NCBI GenBank assembly: GCA_963205105.1
Contig: CAUJJW010000246.1
Span: 1-62,033, forward strand
Source: Verrucomicrobiota bacterium
Lineage (GTDB): Bacteria > Verrucomicrobiota > Verrucomicrobiia > Limisphaerales > CAIMTB01
DNA length: 62,033 nucleotides
Direction: 5' to 3'
The position numbers and the translations under genes are program-made. Below are positions 19,295-26,581 of the stretch, in pieces. Each line of letters starts with the position of its first letter. The stretch's first letter is position 1. Under the pieces are notes generated by a model. It was not told the origin of the DNA, did no database searches, and saw only the letters and a program-made list of their open reading frames with translations.

Positions 19295-20443
19295 ATGCGT
19301 TCATCACGCAGTCCGTTGCACGAGAGACTTCGTGCCCTGGGCTGGTTTCAGTTTCAGAATCTGGTCGCAGCTGCTCTTCGAAAGAAGGGTTATCACGTGG
19401 AGCCCGTCCCCAGGCGGGCGGCTTTGTCGACTGGCATGGATCTCATTCTTCGCCGCGATGGGGAGACGGTCGCCGTTCGCTGTTCCCACGGCGCCGCCTC
19501 GCGTGTGGGCGTCCGCGTGCTGCGTCGGTTTGCCGAAGCGCGAATCCGCGCCGGCATCCCGGCCGGATTGCTGGTGTCCGCAGCCGGTTTTACGGACGAA
19601 GTGCACGAACAGGCGCGGGCTTATCAGACCACTCCCTGGGACCTTCCCGAGGTGACACGGGTGCTGGAGGACACGCTATCGCCCGAAGATCCCGCCCTGG
19701 TGACCTCCTTCCTGGATCAGCGGCGGCTGTGTCCCTATTGCGAGGAGGATGTCACCTCGTCCGCGCCCCGCTTGCACCCCAAGCCCGGCATCCATTGCCT
19801 CGGGTGCACCCACTTTCCGAAGTGCGTGTACACCCTGGGCATCTGGACGGAACACGAACGACTGCGTCGATTCCTGCTGGAGGCTTGTCCCGTCCACCCG
19901 GGGACTGGCTCTCTTGTGGTCTCGATCCAGCCCATGACGATGAAGATGGTTATTTGCCCGCGCGACGCCGCCGATTCGCGGACGCGATTCGAGCCGACCC
20001 ACATGGTGTCGCTGCAGGATCCAGGCGCGGATCTCATCGGGCTCCGGCCTCCCTGGATTCCGCCGGAAAACCATTACGTCGGGGTGTTCTGCGATGTTCG
20101 TGATCCGCGCAGTCCCGAGGCACCACAGGAATCGACCATCCGTTCGGTGATTTCCTGGCTGCAACCCCGTTGTGGTCCGGGCTCCACGCATCGGTTTCTG
20201 GTGCATTGCCACGCGGGCGTGGGTCGTTCGCCCGCGGTCGGGTACGTGGCATGGGCCATTCACCTGGGCCCTGGCCGCGAGCAGGAAGCCTGGCAGCGCA
20301 TGCTGGACTCCTGCATCAAACACTCCGTCATGCCCAACTCGCTGATCATCGGACATGCCGACAGCATCCTCGGACGGCAGGGAGCGCTGTGTGGTCCACT
20401 GAACCGCTGGAGCCTCGACCTTCCCTGGTCCCGTGCGTGGTGA
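19295..20443 (+). CDS. Fusion: degenerate Mrr-like nuclease domain, topoisomerase-type zinc ribbon, tyrosine phosphatase
   Basis: 382 aa. Residues about 8-125 have the Mrr_cat/restriction-endonuclease-like pattern (LRALGWFQFQNLVAAALRKK, then GMDLILRRDGETVAVRCS, then GLLVSAAGFTDEVHEQA). The acidic D49 is kept, but the catalytic QxK reads R62-C63-S64, so cleavage is unlikely. Residues about 146-180 hold a zinc ribbon, CPYC paired with HCLGCTHFPKCVYT, as in topoisomerase C-termini. From about 208 the protein matches small bacterial tyrosine/dual-specificity phosphatases: MVICPRDAADSRTRFEPTHMV, possible general-acid Asp in VFCDVRDP, the P-loop HCHAGVGRSP (C305, R311) and PNSLIIGHAD. Mrr-like domain plus zinc ribbon is a known pairing; adding an intact phosphatase is not one I recognise. 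UppP follows 42 bp later, probably on the same transcript. The target is unknown; it may bind DNA or a modified nucleic acid and dephosphorylate a partner (inference). Confidence 0.8.
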   Translation: MRSSRSPLHERLRALGWFQFQNLVAAALRKKGYHVEPVPRRAALSTGMDLILRRDGETVAVRCSHGAASRVGVRVLRRFAEARIRAGIPAGLLVSAAGFTDEVHEQARAYQTTPWDLPEVTRVLEDTLSPEDPALVTSFLDQRRLCPYCEEDVTSSAPRLHPKPGIHCLGCTHFPKCVYTLGIWTEHERLRRFLLEACPVHPGTGSLVVSIQPMTMKMVICPRDAADSRTRFEPTHMVSLQDPGADLIGLRPPWIPPENHYVGVFCDVRDPRSPEAPQESTIRSVISWLQPRCGPGSTHRFLVHCHAGVGRSPAVGYVAWAIHLGPGREQEAWQRMLDSCIKHSVMPNSLIIGHADSILGRQGALCGPLNRWSLDLPWSRAW

Positions 20444-20485
20444 TCGGGCTTGAGTTAAGCCCTTGAATCCAGCGAACTCCCCCGC

Positions 20486-21286
20486 ATGCCCGACTGGCTG
20501 GCAGTTGTCATTCTAGGAATTGTTGAGGGGGTCACGGAGTTTCTGCCCATTTCTTCCACGGGCCATCTCCTGCTCGTGGAGCACTGGCTTCCGATCCGTT
20601 CCGAGTTCATCCGATCCGACCTGTTCACCGTGGTCATCCAGCCGGGAGCGGTGGCCGCCGTCCTGGCTCTGTTCTGGCGGCGTCTGTTCGACCTGTTCCG
20701 CACCTGGCGCCAGCCCGAGTCCCGCGATTACCTGCTCAAGCTGACTCTGGCTTTCTTCATCACCGGCGTGGGAGGGCTCACCATCAAGAAACTCGGATTC
20801 GAACTTCCCGAAGACATCACCCCGGTGGCGCTGGCCACCTTGATCGGCGGGATCTTGTTCCTGGTGATTGAAGCCTGGCTGAAGTCTCGGCCTTCCGTGG
20901 TTGCCATAACCTGGGCCATGGCTGTCGCCATGGGCGTCGCCCAGATCCTCGCGGCCATCTTCCCGGGACTGTCACGCTCCGGGTCCACCATCCTGGTGGC
21001 GCTGGCGTTCGGCCTCGCCCGCCCGCAAGCCGCCGAGTTCTCCTTCCTTCTCGGCATCCCGACCCTGCTGGCCGCCGCCGCCAAGGAGAGTGTCGATGCC
21101 CTCCAGGATCCCCCGCCCTACCCCATCGATTGGACCATGGTGCTGCTCGGCGCGATGGTGTCCGCGGTGACGGCCTTCGTCGCAGTCAAGTGGCTGCTGC
21201 GCTACGTCCAGTCCCACACCTTCAACGCGTTCGGCATTTATCGCATCGTCCTGGGTTCCGTCATCCTGCTCGCCCGCTGGTTTTGA
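20486..21286 (+). CDS. uppP: Undecaprenyl-diphosphatase
   Basis: Integral membrane enzyme that dephosphorylates undecaprenyl pyrophosphate to recycle the lipid carrier for peptidoglycan and other surface glycans; it also gives bacitracin resistance. 266 aa, the usual BacA/UppP length, with about eight hydrophobic segments. The two signature motifs are present: GVTEFLPISSTGHLLL near residue 13 and FPGLSRSGSTILVAL near residue 160. The 3' end overlaps the 3' end of glnD on the opposite strand by 26 bp. Confidence 0.96.
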   Translation: MPDWLAVVILGIVEGVTEFLPISSTGHLLLVEHWLPIRSEFIRSDLFTVVIQPGAVAAVLALFWRRLFDLFRTWRQPESRDYLLKLTLAFFITGVGGLTIKKLGFELPEDITPVALATLIGGILFLVIEAWLKSRPSVVAITWAMAVAMGVAQILAAIFPGLSRSGSTILVALAFGLARPQAAEFSFLLGIPTLLAAAAKESVDALQDPPPYPIDWTMVLLGAMVSAVTAFVAVKWLLRYVQSHTFNAFGIYRIVLGSVILLARWF

Positions 21287-24059
21287 CCGGCTCGCGGCGG
21301 CTTGGCTCCAGAATCGCCCGCAGCCGATGCTCCACCTCCGCCAGCCGTTCCTTAACCGTCACGGTGCCGCCACCCGTCTCCCGCACATAGAACGTGTCGA
21401 CCGCCGCGCCCTTCTCCGTGTTGATCCGCGCGAAGTCCACCTCCAAACCCAGATCCGCCAGCGTCCGGGTCACGTCGTACAACAACCCCACATGATCCTC
21501 CGCCTGCACCTCGATCACTGTGTGGCCACGGACAATCTCGTTGTCGAACTGGATGCGCATCGGGATCTTTTCGTACGCCGCAGGCCGGTAAATGGGGGCG
21601 TTGCGCGGACGCCGCGCCGTGAGTGTCTCAAAATCGATTTCCTCGCCCTGGAGCGACTTGGACAGCAGTTCCTCAAAACGCTCGCGGGCCTCGCGTCCCG
21701 GCGGCCGCCCTGTTTGAGGGTCGTTCACAAACAAGGTGTCGAACACCGGCCCGTCCGGGCGTGAAAAAATTCGTGCCCCGAGAATGTTGAGGTTGGCGGC
21801 CGATAATGCGCCGGCGATGCGGCTGAACAGTCTTGGCCGATCCCAGGTGCACACTTTCACCGCCGAATAGCCGCGATCCGGCTCGGCATGCCAGGACACC
21901 ACCGGCTCAAGGGCGCGGTTCTCGACCACGATCTGGTTCCACATGAACCGGTGGGCCAGAGCAATGTCGGCAGCAATCTCGCGCGGGGTATGAACCACGA
22001 AGTAGCGCTCCGGCAGATTCGCAAAGTGCGAGTCGATCTCCTCGGCATGAAACGTGCGCGGCAAAATGCGCCGAACTTCCGTCCGCAGATGCTTGCGCTG
22101 CTGCTCGACCACCTGCCGGAACTCGTCGCCTCCGGCCAGCGTTTGTTCCGTCCTCCGGTGCAGGGTCCACAGCAGGGATTCCTTGAACTGGGTCCACAGA
22201 CTTTCACTGGTTCCCATCGAATCCGCGAAGGTGTGCAGTGTCAGAAGATTCAGGTGCTCGGGCGTCTGAACCTTGGCCGCGAAGTCACGGATGACCTCCG
22301 GATCGTCGAGATCGAGCTTCTGTGAAAGCCTCACCATCAGGAGATGGTGGCGGACGAGGAAACCCACCGTGGAAGCCGCCGGCGGCGGCAGCCGAAGCCT
22401 CCGGGTCTGCGAGGCCGCCACGCGCGTGCTCTCCACCGCGTGATCCTGGGTGTCGTCCGCCTTCCCCGCGTCGTGCAGCAGCAGGGCCAGATACAGCACG
22501 TAGGGACGATCCAGCGACCGGAACAACTCCAGGTAATTGCTGAAGGGCGGCGCCTTCGAATCCCAGATCCGATCCAGCATTTCCAGACACACCAGGGTGT
22601 GTTCGTCCGCCGTGTAGAGATGAAAGAACTCGTGCTGCACCTTGCAGGTCAGCGCATGAAACGCCGGGATGTACTTCCCGAGAAATCCCGTCTCGTGCAT
22701 CGCCCGCAAAATCCGCGCCACGTTGCCACGCTGGTTGATGATCTCCAGAAACGTCTCGTGCACGTGCGGGTCCGCCAGAAACGACCGCTCCACCAGGGCC
22801 AGATTCTGGCGGATCAAATCCTCCAGGTCGGGATGCAGCTGAAGCCCGCGCTGTTGCGCCAGCAAAAAGGCCCGCATCAGACGGCGCGGTTGGTCCCGGA
22901 AAATTCGGGGAGCACTCGCCTGCAATTCGCCATCCGCAATCTTGAAGCCATCGACCACCGTGTCGCGGAACGGCGTCGCGCGCTTGATCAGGTGCCCCAG
23001 CCGCCGGAGCCGACCCGGCGGCCGCAACGCCAGACGACGCTCCAGGTTGCGCGTGATGAGGTGGAGGTTCCGCACGTGCCGGTAGAACACCCCCATGAAC
23101 TTGCTGACCCGACGCCCCAGCGACCGATCCGAATAACCCAGGTTCAAGGCCACCGCCGGCTGAATGGCCCGGGTCAGGACGTCGTTCCTGCGGTCCTGCT
23201 GGTAGTGCATCTCGTTCCGGACTTGCAGCAGGAAATCGTAGGCCTGCTCGAGCAGCTTCGAGTCGGACTCGCTGAGTTTCCCCAGTTGAACGAGGTCGTG
23301 GATGCCCTCCACCCCGTGTTTCACCCGCGCCATCCAGGTCAGACTTTGAAAGTCACGGGTGCCGCCGCACCCGCTCTTCACGTTCGGTTCCAGCAGGCAA
23401 AAGCTATGGCCCCACTTCGCCCGGCGTTGCTCCTGATCCTTCAACCGATCCTCGATGTAGGCATCTTCGTGGCCTTGCAGGCACCGATCCTTCAAAAGGA
23501 TCCGCATCTGCTCGAACAGACGCGCATCGCCCCACACCAACCGCGCCTCCAACAGCGCGGTCTTCGACTGCATGTTCTTCCGCGCCTCGCGGATGCAGTC
23601 ATCGAGATCCCGCACCAACGGATGGCATTCGAGCCCGATTTCCCAGGAGAGGGGCACGAACTTCTCCATCAATCCCTTCAGCACCGGACTCACCTCCCCC
23701 GCGCGTCGGTCGTGGAGCAGCATGAGGTCGATGTCACTGTGCGGACTCAGCTCCGCCCGCCCATAGCCACCCAGGGCAATCAACGCCAAAGATTCCGTCT
23801 CCTGTCCCTTCTTGGGCTTCGTGGCCAGGGCCTTCAGGTAACCGTCGAAGATCCGCACCAGCATCAGGTCCATCATGCCCGCCCGCGCCCGGCACACCTC
23901 GCGCCCGCCGGCACCACCGCGGTGAAGGATCCGAATGCGCTGGGTTTCCACCTTGAGGAACCTTCGAAACACATCCGCGAATTCACACGGCAGACGCCCC
24001 GCCGGAATTTCCAGCCGCGCCTTGGCGCTCGCCGCCACCTTGTCAGTCCATCGAGACAC
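21261..24059 (-). CDS. glnD: [Protein-PII] uridylyltransferase/uridylyl-removing enzyme
   Basis: Bifunctional nitrogen sensor that uridylylates PII when glutamine is low and removes UMP when it is high. 932 aa, near the usual 850-950. The nucleotidyltransferase motif ALGGYGRAELSPHSDIDLML lies around residues 95-115. The GlnD-type central region follows, then an HD hydrolase domain (LALLLHDAGKADDTQDH, with FFHLYTADEHTL upstream). Two C-terminal ACT domains bind glutamine (KVCTWDRPRLFSRIAGAL and EVQAEDHVGLLYDVTRTLAD). No glnB or amt gene is nearby. Upstream lies a CCTCTGT-type tandem repeat and an eroded region, so its promoter is unclear. Confidence 0.95.
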   Translation of the reverse strand: MSRWTDKVAASAKARLEIPAGRLPCEFADVFRRFLKVETQRIRILHRGGAGGREVCRARAGMMDLMLVRIFDGYLKALATKPKKGQETESLALIALGGYGRAELSPHSDIDLMLLHDRRAGEVSPVLKGLMEKFVPLSWEIGLECHPLVRDLDDCIREARKNMQSKTALLEARLVWGDARLFEQMRILLKDRCLQGHEDAYIEDRLKDQEQRRAKWGHSFCLLEPNVKSGCGGTRDFQSLTWMARVKHGVEGIHDLVQLGKLSESDSKLLEQAYDFLLQVRNEMHYQQDRRNDVLTRAIQPAVALNLGYSDRSLGRRVSKFMGVFYRHVRNLHLITRNLERRLALRPPGRLRRLGHLIKRATPFRDTVVDGFKIADGELQASAPRIFRDQPRRLMRAFLLAQQRGLQLHPDLEDLIRQNLALVERSFLADPHVHETFLEIINQRGNVARILRAMHETGFLGKYIPAFHALTCKVQHEFFHLYTADEHTLVCLEMLDRIWDSKAPPFSNYLELFRSLDRPYVLYLALLLHDAGKADDTQDHAVESTRVAASQTRRLRLPPPAASTVGFLVRHHLLMVRLSQKLDLDDPEVIRDFAAKVQTPEHLNLLTLHTFADSMGTSESLWTQFKESLLWTLHRRTEQTLAGGDEFRQVVEQQRKHLRTEVRRILPRTFHAEEIDSHFANLPERYFVVHTPREIAADIALAHRFMWNQIVVENRALEPVVSWHAEPDRGYSAVKVCTWDRPRLFSRIAGALSAANLNILGARIFSRPDGPVFDTLFVNDPQTGRPPGREARERFEELLSKSLQGEEIDFETLTARRPRNAPIYRPAAYEKIPMRIQFDNEIVRGHTVIEVQAEDHVGLLYDVTRTLADLGLEVDFARINTEKGAAVDTFYVRETGGGTVTVKERLAEVEHRLRAILEPSRREPVKTSGRAG

Positions 24060-24120
24060 GGGTCGGCAGACTACCGAGCCACCCCCCGGCTTGGCGAGCG
24101 GCCCGATGGAGCCCGCCCGC

Positions 24121-24175
24121 CCTCCGCCCTCCGCCCTCCGCCCTCTGTCCTCTGTCCTCTGTCTTCTGTCTTCCG
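24121..24175. repeat. Heptanucleotide-type tandem repeat, locus 1
   Basis: Degenerate runs of CCTCCGC and then CCTCTGT/CTTCTGT units, about eight copies, just upstream of glnD. The same unit recurs at 38903-38941, and a looser version (CGTCATC/TGTCATC) lies near 25225-25250. Confidence 0.85.
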
Positions 24176-24259
24176 TGATCCGTCCTCCTCCGCCGTCCCC
24201 ACCACTGCCTCTTGCCCAAGGTCTGCTGTTACTTTCGGCGCAGCGCCGGGGATACCCTC

Positions 24260-24418
24260 ATGACGATGGACGACGCCACGCTCCTGCGGGAATACACCGC
24301 TGGCCGATCGGAGGGTGCTTTCACTCAACTGGTGAAGCGTCACGTGGACGGGAGTCATCCATGCCACCAGTGTCCTGCCTCAAAGCACCACCGATGCGGC
24401 TTCGCGCCGGGCAAATGA
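24260..24418 (+). pseudogene. N-terminal fragment of an ECF sigma factor
   Basis: Starts MTMDDATLLREYTAGRSEG and continues AFTQLVKRHVD, which is the first helix of region 2 of ECF sigma factors abundant in this phylum. After residue 31 the similarity ends and the frame runs into unrelated sequence up to 24418. Regions 2.2 to 4 are absent. It is a relic, probably cut by the rearrangements that built the following repeat island. Confidence 0.7.
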
Positions 24419-24437
24419 GCGGGTGGACGAGTACCGC

Positions 24438-24599
24438 ATGTTTTCCTCCTGGCGGACGCCGGAGGAACTGGTGTTCCTCGTCCGGCAGCTTTCCACCGAC
24501 GCCAACCCGGTGGCCGAAGGATTTCTACGGGGAATCGCTGAAAAGGACCCTGAATTGGCGGCCCGATTACGCCGGGCGGCCGCCGGTTCCGGTCGGTAG
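24438..24599 (+). pseudogene. Short ORF or C-terminal gene remnant
   Basis: 53 aa: MFSSWRTPEELVFLVRQLST, then DANPVAEGF and EKDPELAARLRRAAAGSGR. The open frame extends upstream to 24336 without a good start. The composition is protein-like (charged, amphipathic helices), so it is more likely the tail of a broken gene than chance. It is in a different frame from the sigma fragment just before it. I do not recognise the family. Confidence 0.4.
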
Positions 24600-24647
24600 G
24601 CCCCCCTTCGCAGATCGTCTGTCCCCCTGTTGTGCTCCCGGGCCTCC

Positions 24648-24700
24648 GTAGCGGCGGGCGTCTCGCCTGCCGTAGAGGGGGGCGTCTCGCCCCCCGGATT
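24648..24700 (+). repeat. Double-hairpin interspersed repeat, copy 3
   Basis: Core only: GTAGCGGCGGGCGTCTCGCC, then TGCCGTAGA, then the perfect stem GGGGGGCG-TCT-CGCCCCCC. It is intergenic in the repeat island. Confidence 0.88.
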
Positions 24701-24777
24701 CCCGGAAGGCTCCCCCAACCAGGAATGTCCTCCAGTTGCCTGTCCCTCTGTCGTGTTCTCGAGTTTCCGAGGATTCA

Positions 24778-24902
24778 CAACCCCGACGGGGTTGCGGCGG
24801 GCGGGCGCAACCCCGTCGGGGTTGGTCGAAATACCCCACCCCACCCGGGGTAGCTCGTGCCTCGCAACCCCGGGCTTTGGGTCGCAATCCCTTCGGGATT
24901 GG
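24778..24902. repeat. Array of four palindromes (REP-like)
   Basis: Successive stems: CAACCCCGACGGGGTTG, CAACCCCGTCGGGGTTG, TACCCCACCCCACCCGGGGTA (imperfect) and CAATCCCTTCGGGATTG. Between the last two lies CAACCCCGGGCTTTGGGTCG. The loops and stem edges vary while pairing is kept. This is a typical extragenic palindromic element of PVC-type genomes; its mobility is not known from this copy. Confidence 0.85.
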
Positions 24903-25060
24903 AATCCGCCGATACTCTCACCCTGGTTCGTAGGCCGTGAGCTGGTCATTTCGGGCCATGAACGTCCTCCAGTTGCCTGTCCCTTTGTTGAGGCAGACCT
25001 GCTCCACCAAATTGCCTGTCCCTCTGTTGCCTCCCCCGGCCTCCCCGGAACCGACCCTCC

Positions 25061-25112
25061 GTAGCGGCGGGCGTCTCGCCTGCCGTAGAGGGGGGCCTCT
25101 CGCTCCCCGGAT
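25061..25112 (+). repeat. Double-hairpin interspersed repeat, copy 4 (decayed)
   Basis: Core with the second stem broken: GGGGGGCC-TCT-CGCTCCCC. It is intergenic, followed by a tail-like 'GTTCATCGTTTGTGGGCTAG'. Confidence 0.85.
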
Positions 25113-25325
25113 TTCCCAGCGTTCATCGTTTGTGGGCTAGGAACGTCCACCAGTTACCTGTCCCCCTGTGCTGATTGGCTGACTCAGCCAGATTGCCTGT
25201 CCCTCTGTTGTCGTCCCCTCGGACCTCCGTCATCCGTCATCTGTCATCCGTTGCCCGCCGTCCACCTTGCCGCATGGCTCCGTTCCCGTGTTGCCGCGTT
25301 TATGGATACCCATCATGCTGGCCAC

Positions 25326-25601
25326 GTGAAAACGACGGTGGATATTCCGGAGCCGCTCTATAGGCGGGCCAAGATTCGTGCGGTCGAGGAGGGCACCACA
25401 CTGAAAGAGATTCTTCTCACCGCACTCACGCAGCATCTCGATGGTGCATCCGCCGAGCGGTCCGGTCCGCGTCCGTCCCGGTGGGAATCGCGGGTGCTGA
25501 CGCCGGAGTACCAAGCGGCCATGAAGGCGCACGCCTACCGGCCCCAGGACGCAGCGGCGGATATCACGTCTCTGATCGCGGAGGATCGTGATGCACGGTG
25601 A
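25326..25601 (+). CDS. VapB-type antitoxin
   Basis: 91 aa from a GTG at 25326 (MKTTVDIPEPLYRRAKIRAV, then EEGTTLKEILLTALTQHL), the compact N-terminal DNA-binding fold of antitoxins paired with PIN toxins. The C-terminal half, with SRWESRVLTPEYQAAMKAHA, is the toxin-binding tail. An in-frame ATG at 25302 is possible, but family members start at MKTT. The stop overlaps the toxin start by 11 bp, which fits translational coupling and autoregulation by the complex. It sits at the edge of the repeat island. Confidence 0.8.
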   Translation: MKTTVDIPEPLYRRAKIRAVEEGTTLKEILLTALTQHLDGASAERSGPRPSRWESRVLTPEYQAAMKAHAYRPQDAAADITSLIAEDRDAR

Positions 25602-26043
25602 GACACCGTTCTTCGACACCTGCTATCTGGTGCGGTTGTACCTGGAGGATCACGGCTTTGAAGCGGTCCGCCATCTCGCCGGTCAGGCTTCCGTGGTCGC
25701 AGCCACCTGGCATGCGCAGGCCGAAGTTGCCACCGCTTTCCATCGGGCCTATCGCGAACGCGGCATCCCGGACGAGGCGTATTCCGGCTTGTTGGCGCAG
25801 TTTGCCGCGGACCGGAATGCGAGCCTGTTCGCCTGGCAACCGCTTAATGAGGCCGTGCTCGGTCGTTTGGAAAAGGTGCTCCGATCCGCGCCGAAGCACG
25901 TTTATCTGAGGACGGCGGACGCGTTGCACCTCGCCTGTGCCGCCGAACACGGTTTCACCGAGGCATACTCCAACGATCGTCACTTCCTCGCCGCCGCCCC
26001 GCTTTTCGGCATCCGTGGGATCGATGTGGTGCCCCCGATCTGA
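25591..26043 (+). CDS. PIN-domain ribonuclease toxin (VapC-like)
   Basis: 150 aa. PIN acidic residues are visible: D in FFDTCYLVRLYL, E in WHAQAEVATAFHRAY, D in RTADALHLACAAEHGF and D in YSNDRHFL. Family members cut tRNA or rRNA to slow growth until neutralised by the antitoxin. The ATG at 25591 follows a GGAGG sequence inside the antitoxin gene. The last codons overlap the start of the transposase-like remnant in another frame, so the toxin C-terminus may have been shaped by that insertion; it still has all core motifs. Confidence 0.85.
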   Translation: MHGETPFFDTCYLVRLYLEDHGFEAVRHLAGQASVVAATWHAQAEVATAFHRAYRERGIPDEAYSGLLAQFAADRNASLFAWQPLNEAVLGRLEKVLRSAPKHVYLRTADALHLACAAEHGFTEAYSNDRHFLAAAPLFGIRGIDVVPPI

Positions 26044-26219
26044 AGAAGCGCGCGAAAGGCGACGCGGGCAAGGTGACGATGGCGCGGCGGTTGCCGGCGG
26101 AGACGGTGATGACGGTGACGTGGATTGCAGAGCGATTGAGTCGGGGCAGCCGGAAGGACGCGAACCTGGTGCTATGGCTGGCGGCGGGGTCAAGGCGAGT
26201 GGGCAATACCCAGAACTGA
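26034..26219 (+). pseudogene. Probable C-terminal remnant of a REP-associated (RAYT/Y1) transposase
   Basis: The frame ending in TGA at 26217 reads DLKKRAKGDAGKVTMARRL, then PAETVMTVTWIAERLSRGS, then RKDANLVLWLA. This resembles the C-terminal helix-turn-helix tail of IS200-like REP-associated transposases in this phylum, as I recall it (pattern KGDxxKVxxAxRLRxETxMTxxWIAxRL). The catalytic HUH and Tyr regions are missing, so it cannot transpose. It lies between two toxin-antitoxin modules and less than 500 bp from a double-hairpin repeat (26703). No database check was possible. Confidence 0.6.
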
Positions 26220-26230
26220 TAACCCCTATT

Positions 26231-26461
26231 ATGACAACCACGCTGACGGTGCGTTTGCCGGCCACGCTCGCGCGGGAGTTCAAAGCCAAGGCTAAGGCCG
26301 CCAAAACCAGTCCGAGCGCCGTGTTGCGGCAGGCCGCGACGGAATTCGTCCGCCGACAAAAGCCTGCGTCCAATGCGATGCAGGAACACATCGACGCCCA
26401 TGCCGGCACATGGGATGGACATGTCTCCGGGAGGGAACTCCTCCGGAGGACACGTCCATGA
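26231..26461 (+). CDS. Ribbon-helix-helix antitoxin, now without an intact toxin
   Basis: 76 aa: MTTTLTVRLPATLAREFKAK, then AKAAKTSPSAVLRQAATEFV, a CopG/Arc-type DNA-binding fold, then a tail with a possible toxin-contact motif (GTWDGHVSGRELLRRTRP). The stop overlaps the next ATG as ATGA at 26458-26461, the usual arrangement with a PIN toxin, but that toxin is truncated. The gene itself seems complete. Confidence 0.72.
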   Translation: MTTTLTVRLPATLAREFKAKAKAAKTSPSAVLRQAATEFVRRQKPASNAMQEHIDAHAGTWDGHVSGRELLRRTRP

Positions 26462-26511
26462 TCCTGGTGGACACATCCGTGCTCGTAGCCTGGATGGACG
26501 CGGCGCACCCC
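26458..26511 (+). pseudogene. Truncated PIN toxin, first 18 residues only
   Basis: MILVDTSVLVAWMDAAHP is a textbook PIN N-terminus with the first catalytic Asp. After it the similarity stops, and the frame continues through unrelated sequence, including a double-hairpin repeat, to 26826. The carboxypeptidase gene begins about 70 bp later. A deletion joining the two is the simplest reading. Confidence 0.75.
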
Positions 26512-26581
26512 ATCACAATGACCCGATTGCTTTCCGTCTGGGATTGTGGGCGCCGTTTCCGGGCTGGTACGACTGGCGTCC

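Larger units (their letters stand above)
24614..25212 (+). repeat. Six dispersed copies of a TTGCCTGTCCCTCTGTTG unit
   Basis: Copies begin near 24617, 24734, 24974, 25013, 25155 and 25194, often preceded by CCTCCAG or CACCAG and followed by a C-rich stretch. They are spaced 40-240 bp apart, with double-hairpin repeats (24648, 25061) and a hairpin array (24778) between them. No gene is seen in this 600 bp stretch. Confidence 0.8.

Noticed and set aside
24778..25212. Possible CRISPR array from the repeated TTGCCTGTCCC units
   Set aside because: Spacing is irregular (40-240 bp), repeats are imperfect, other repeats lie between, and there are no cas genes.
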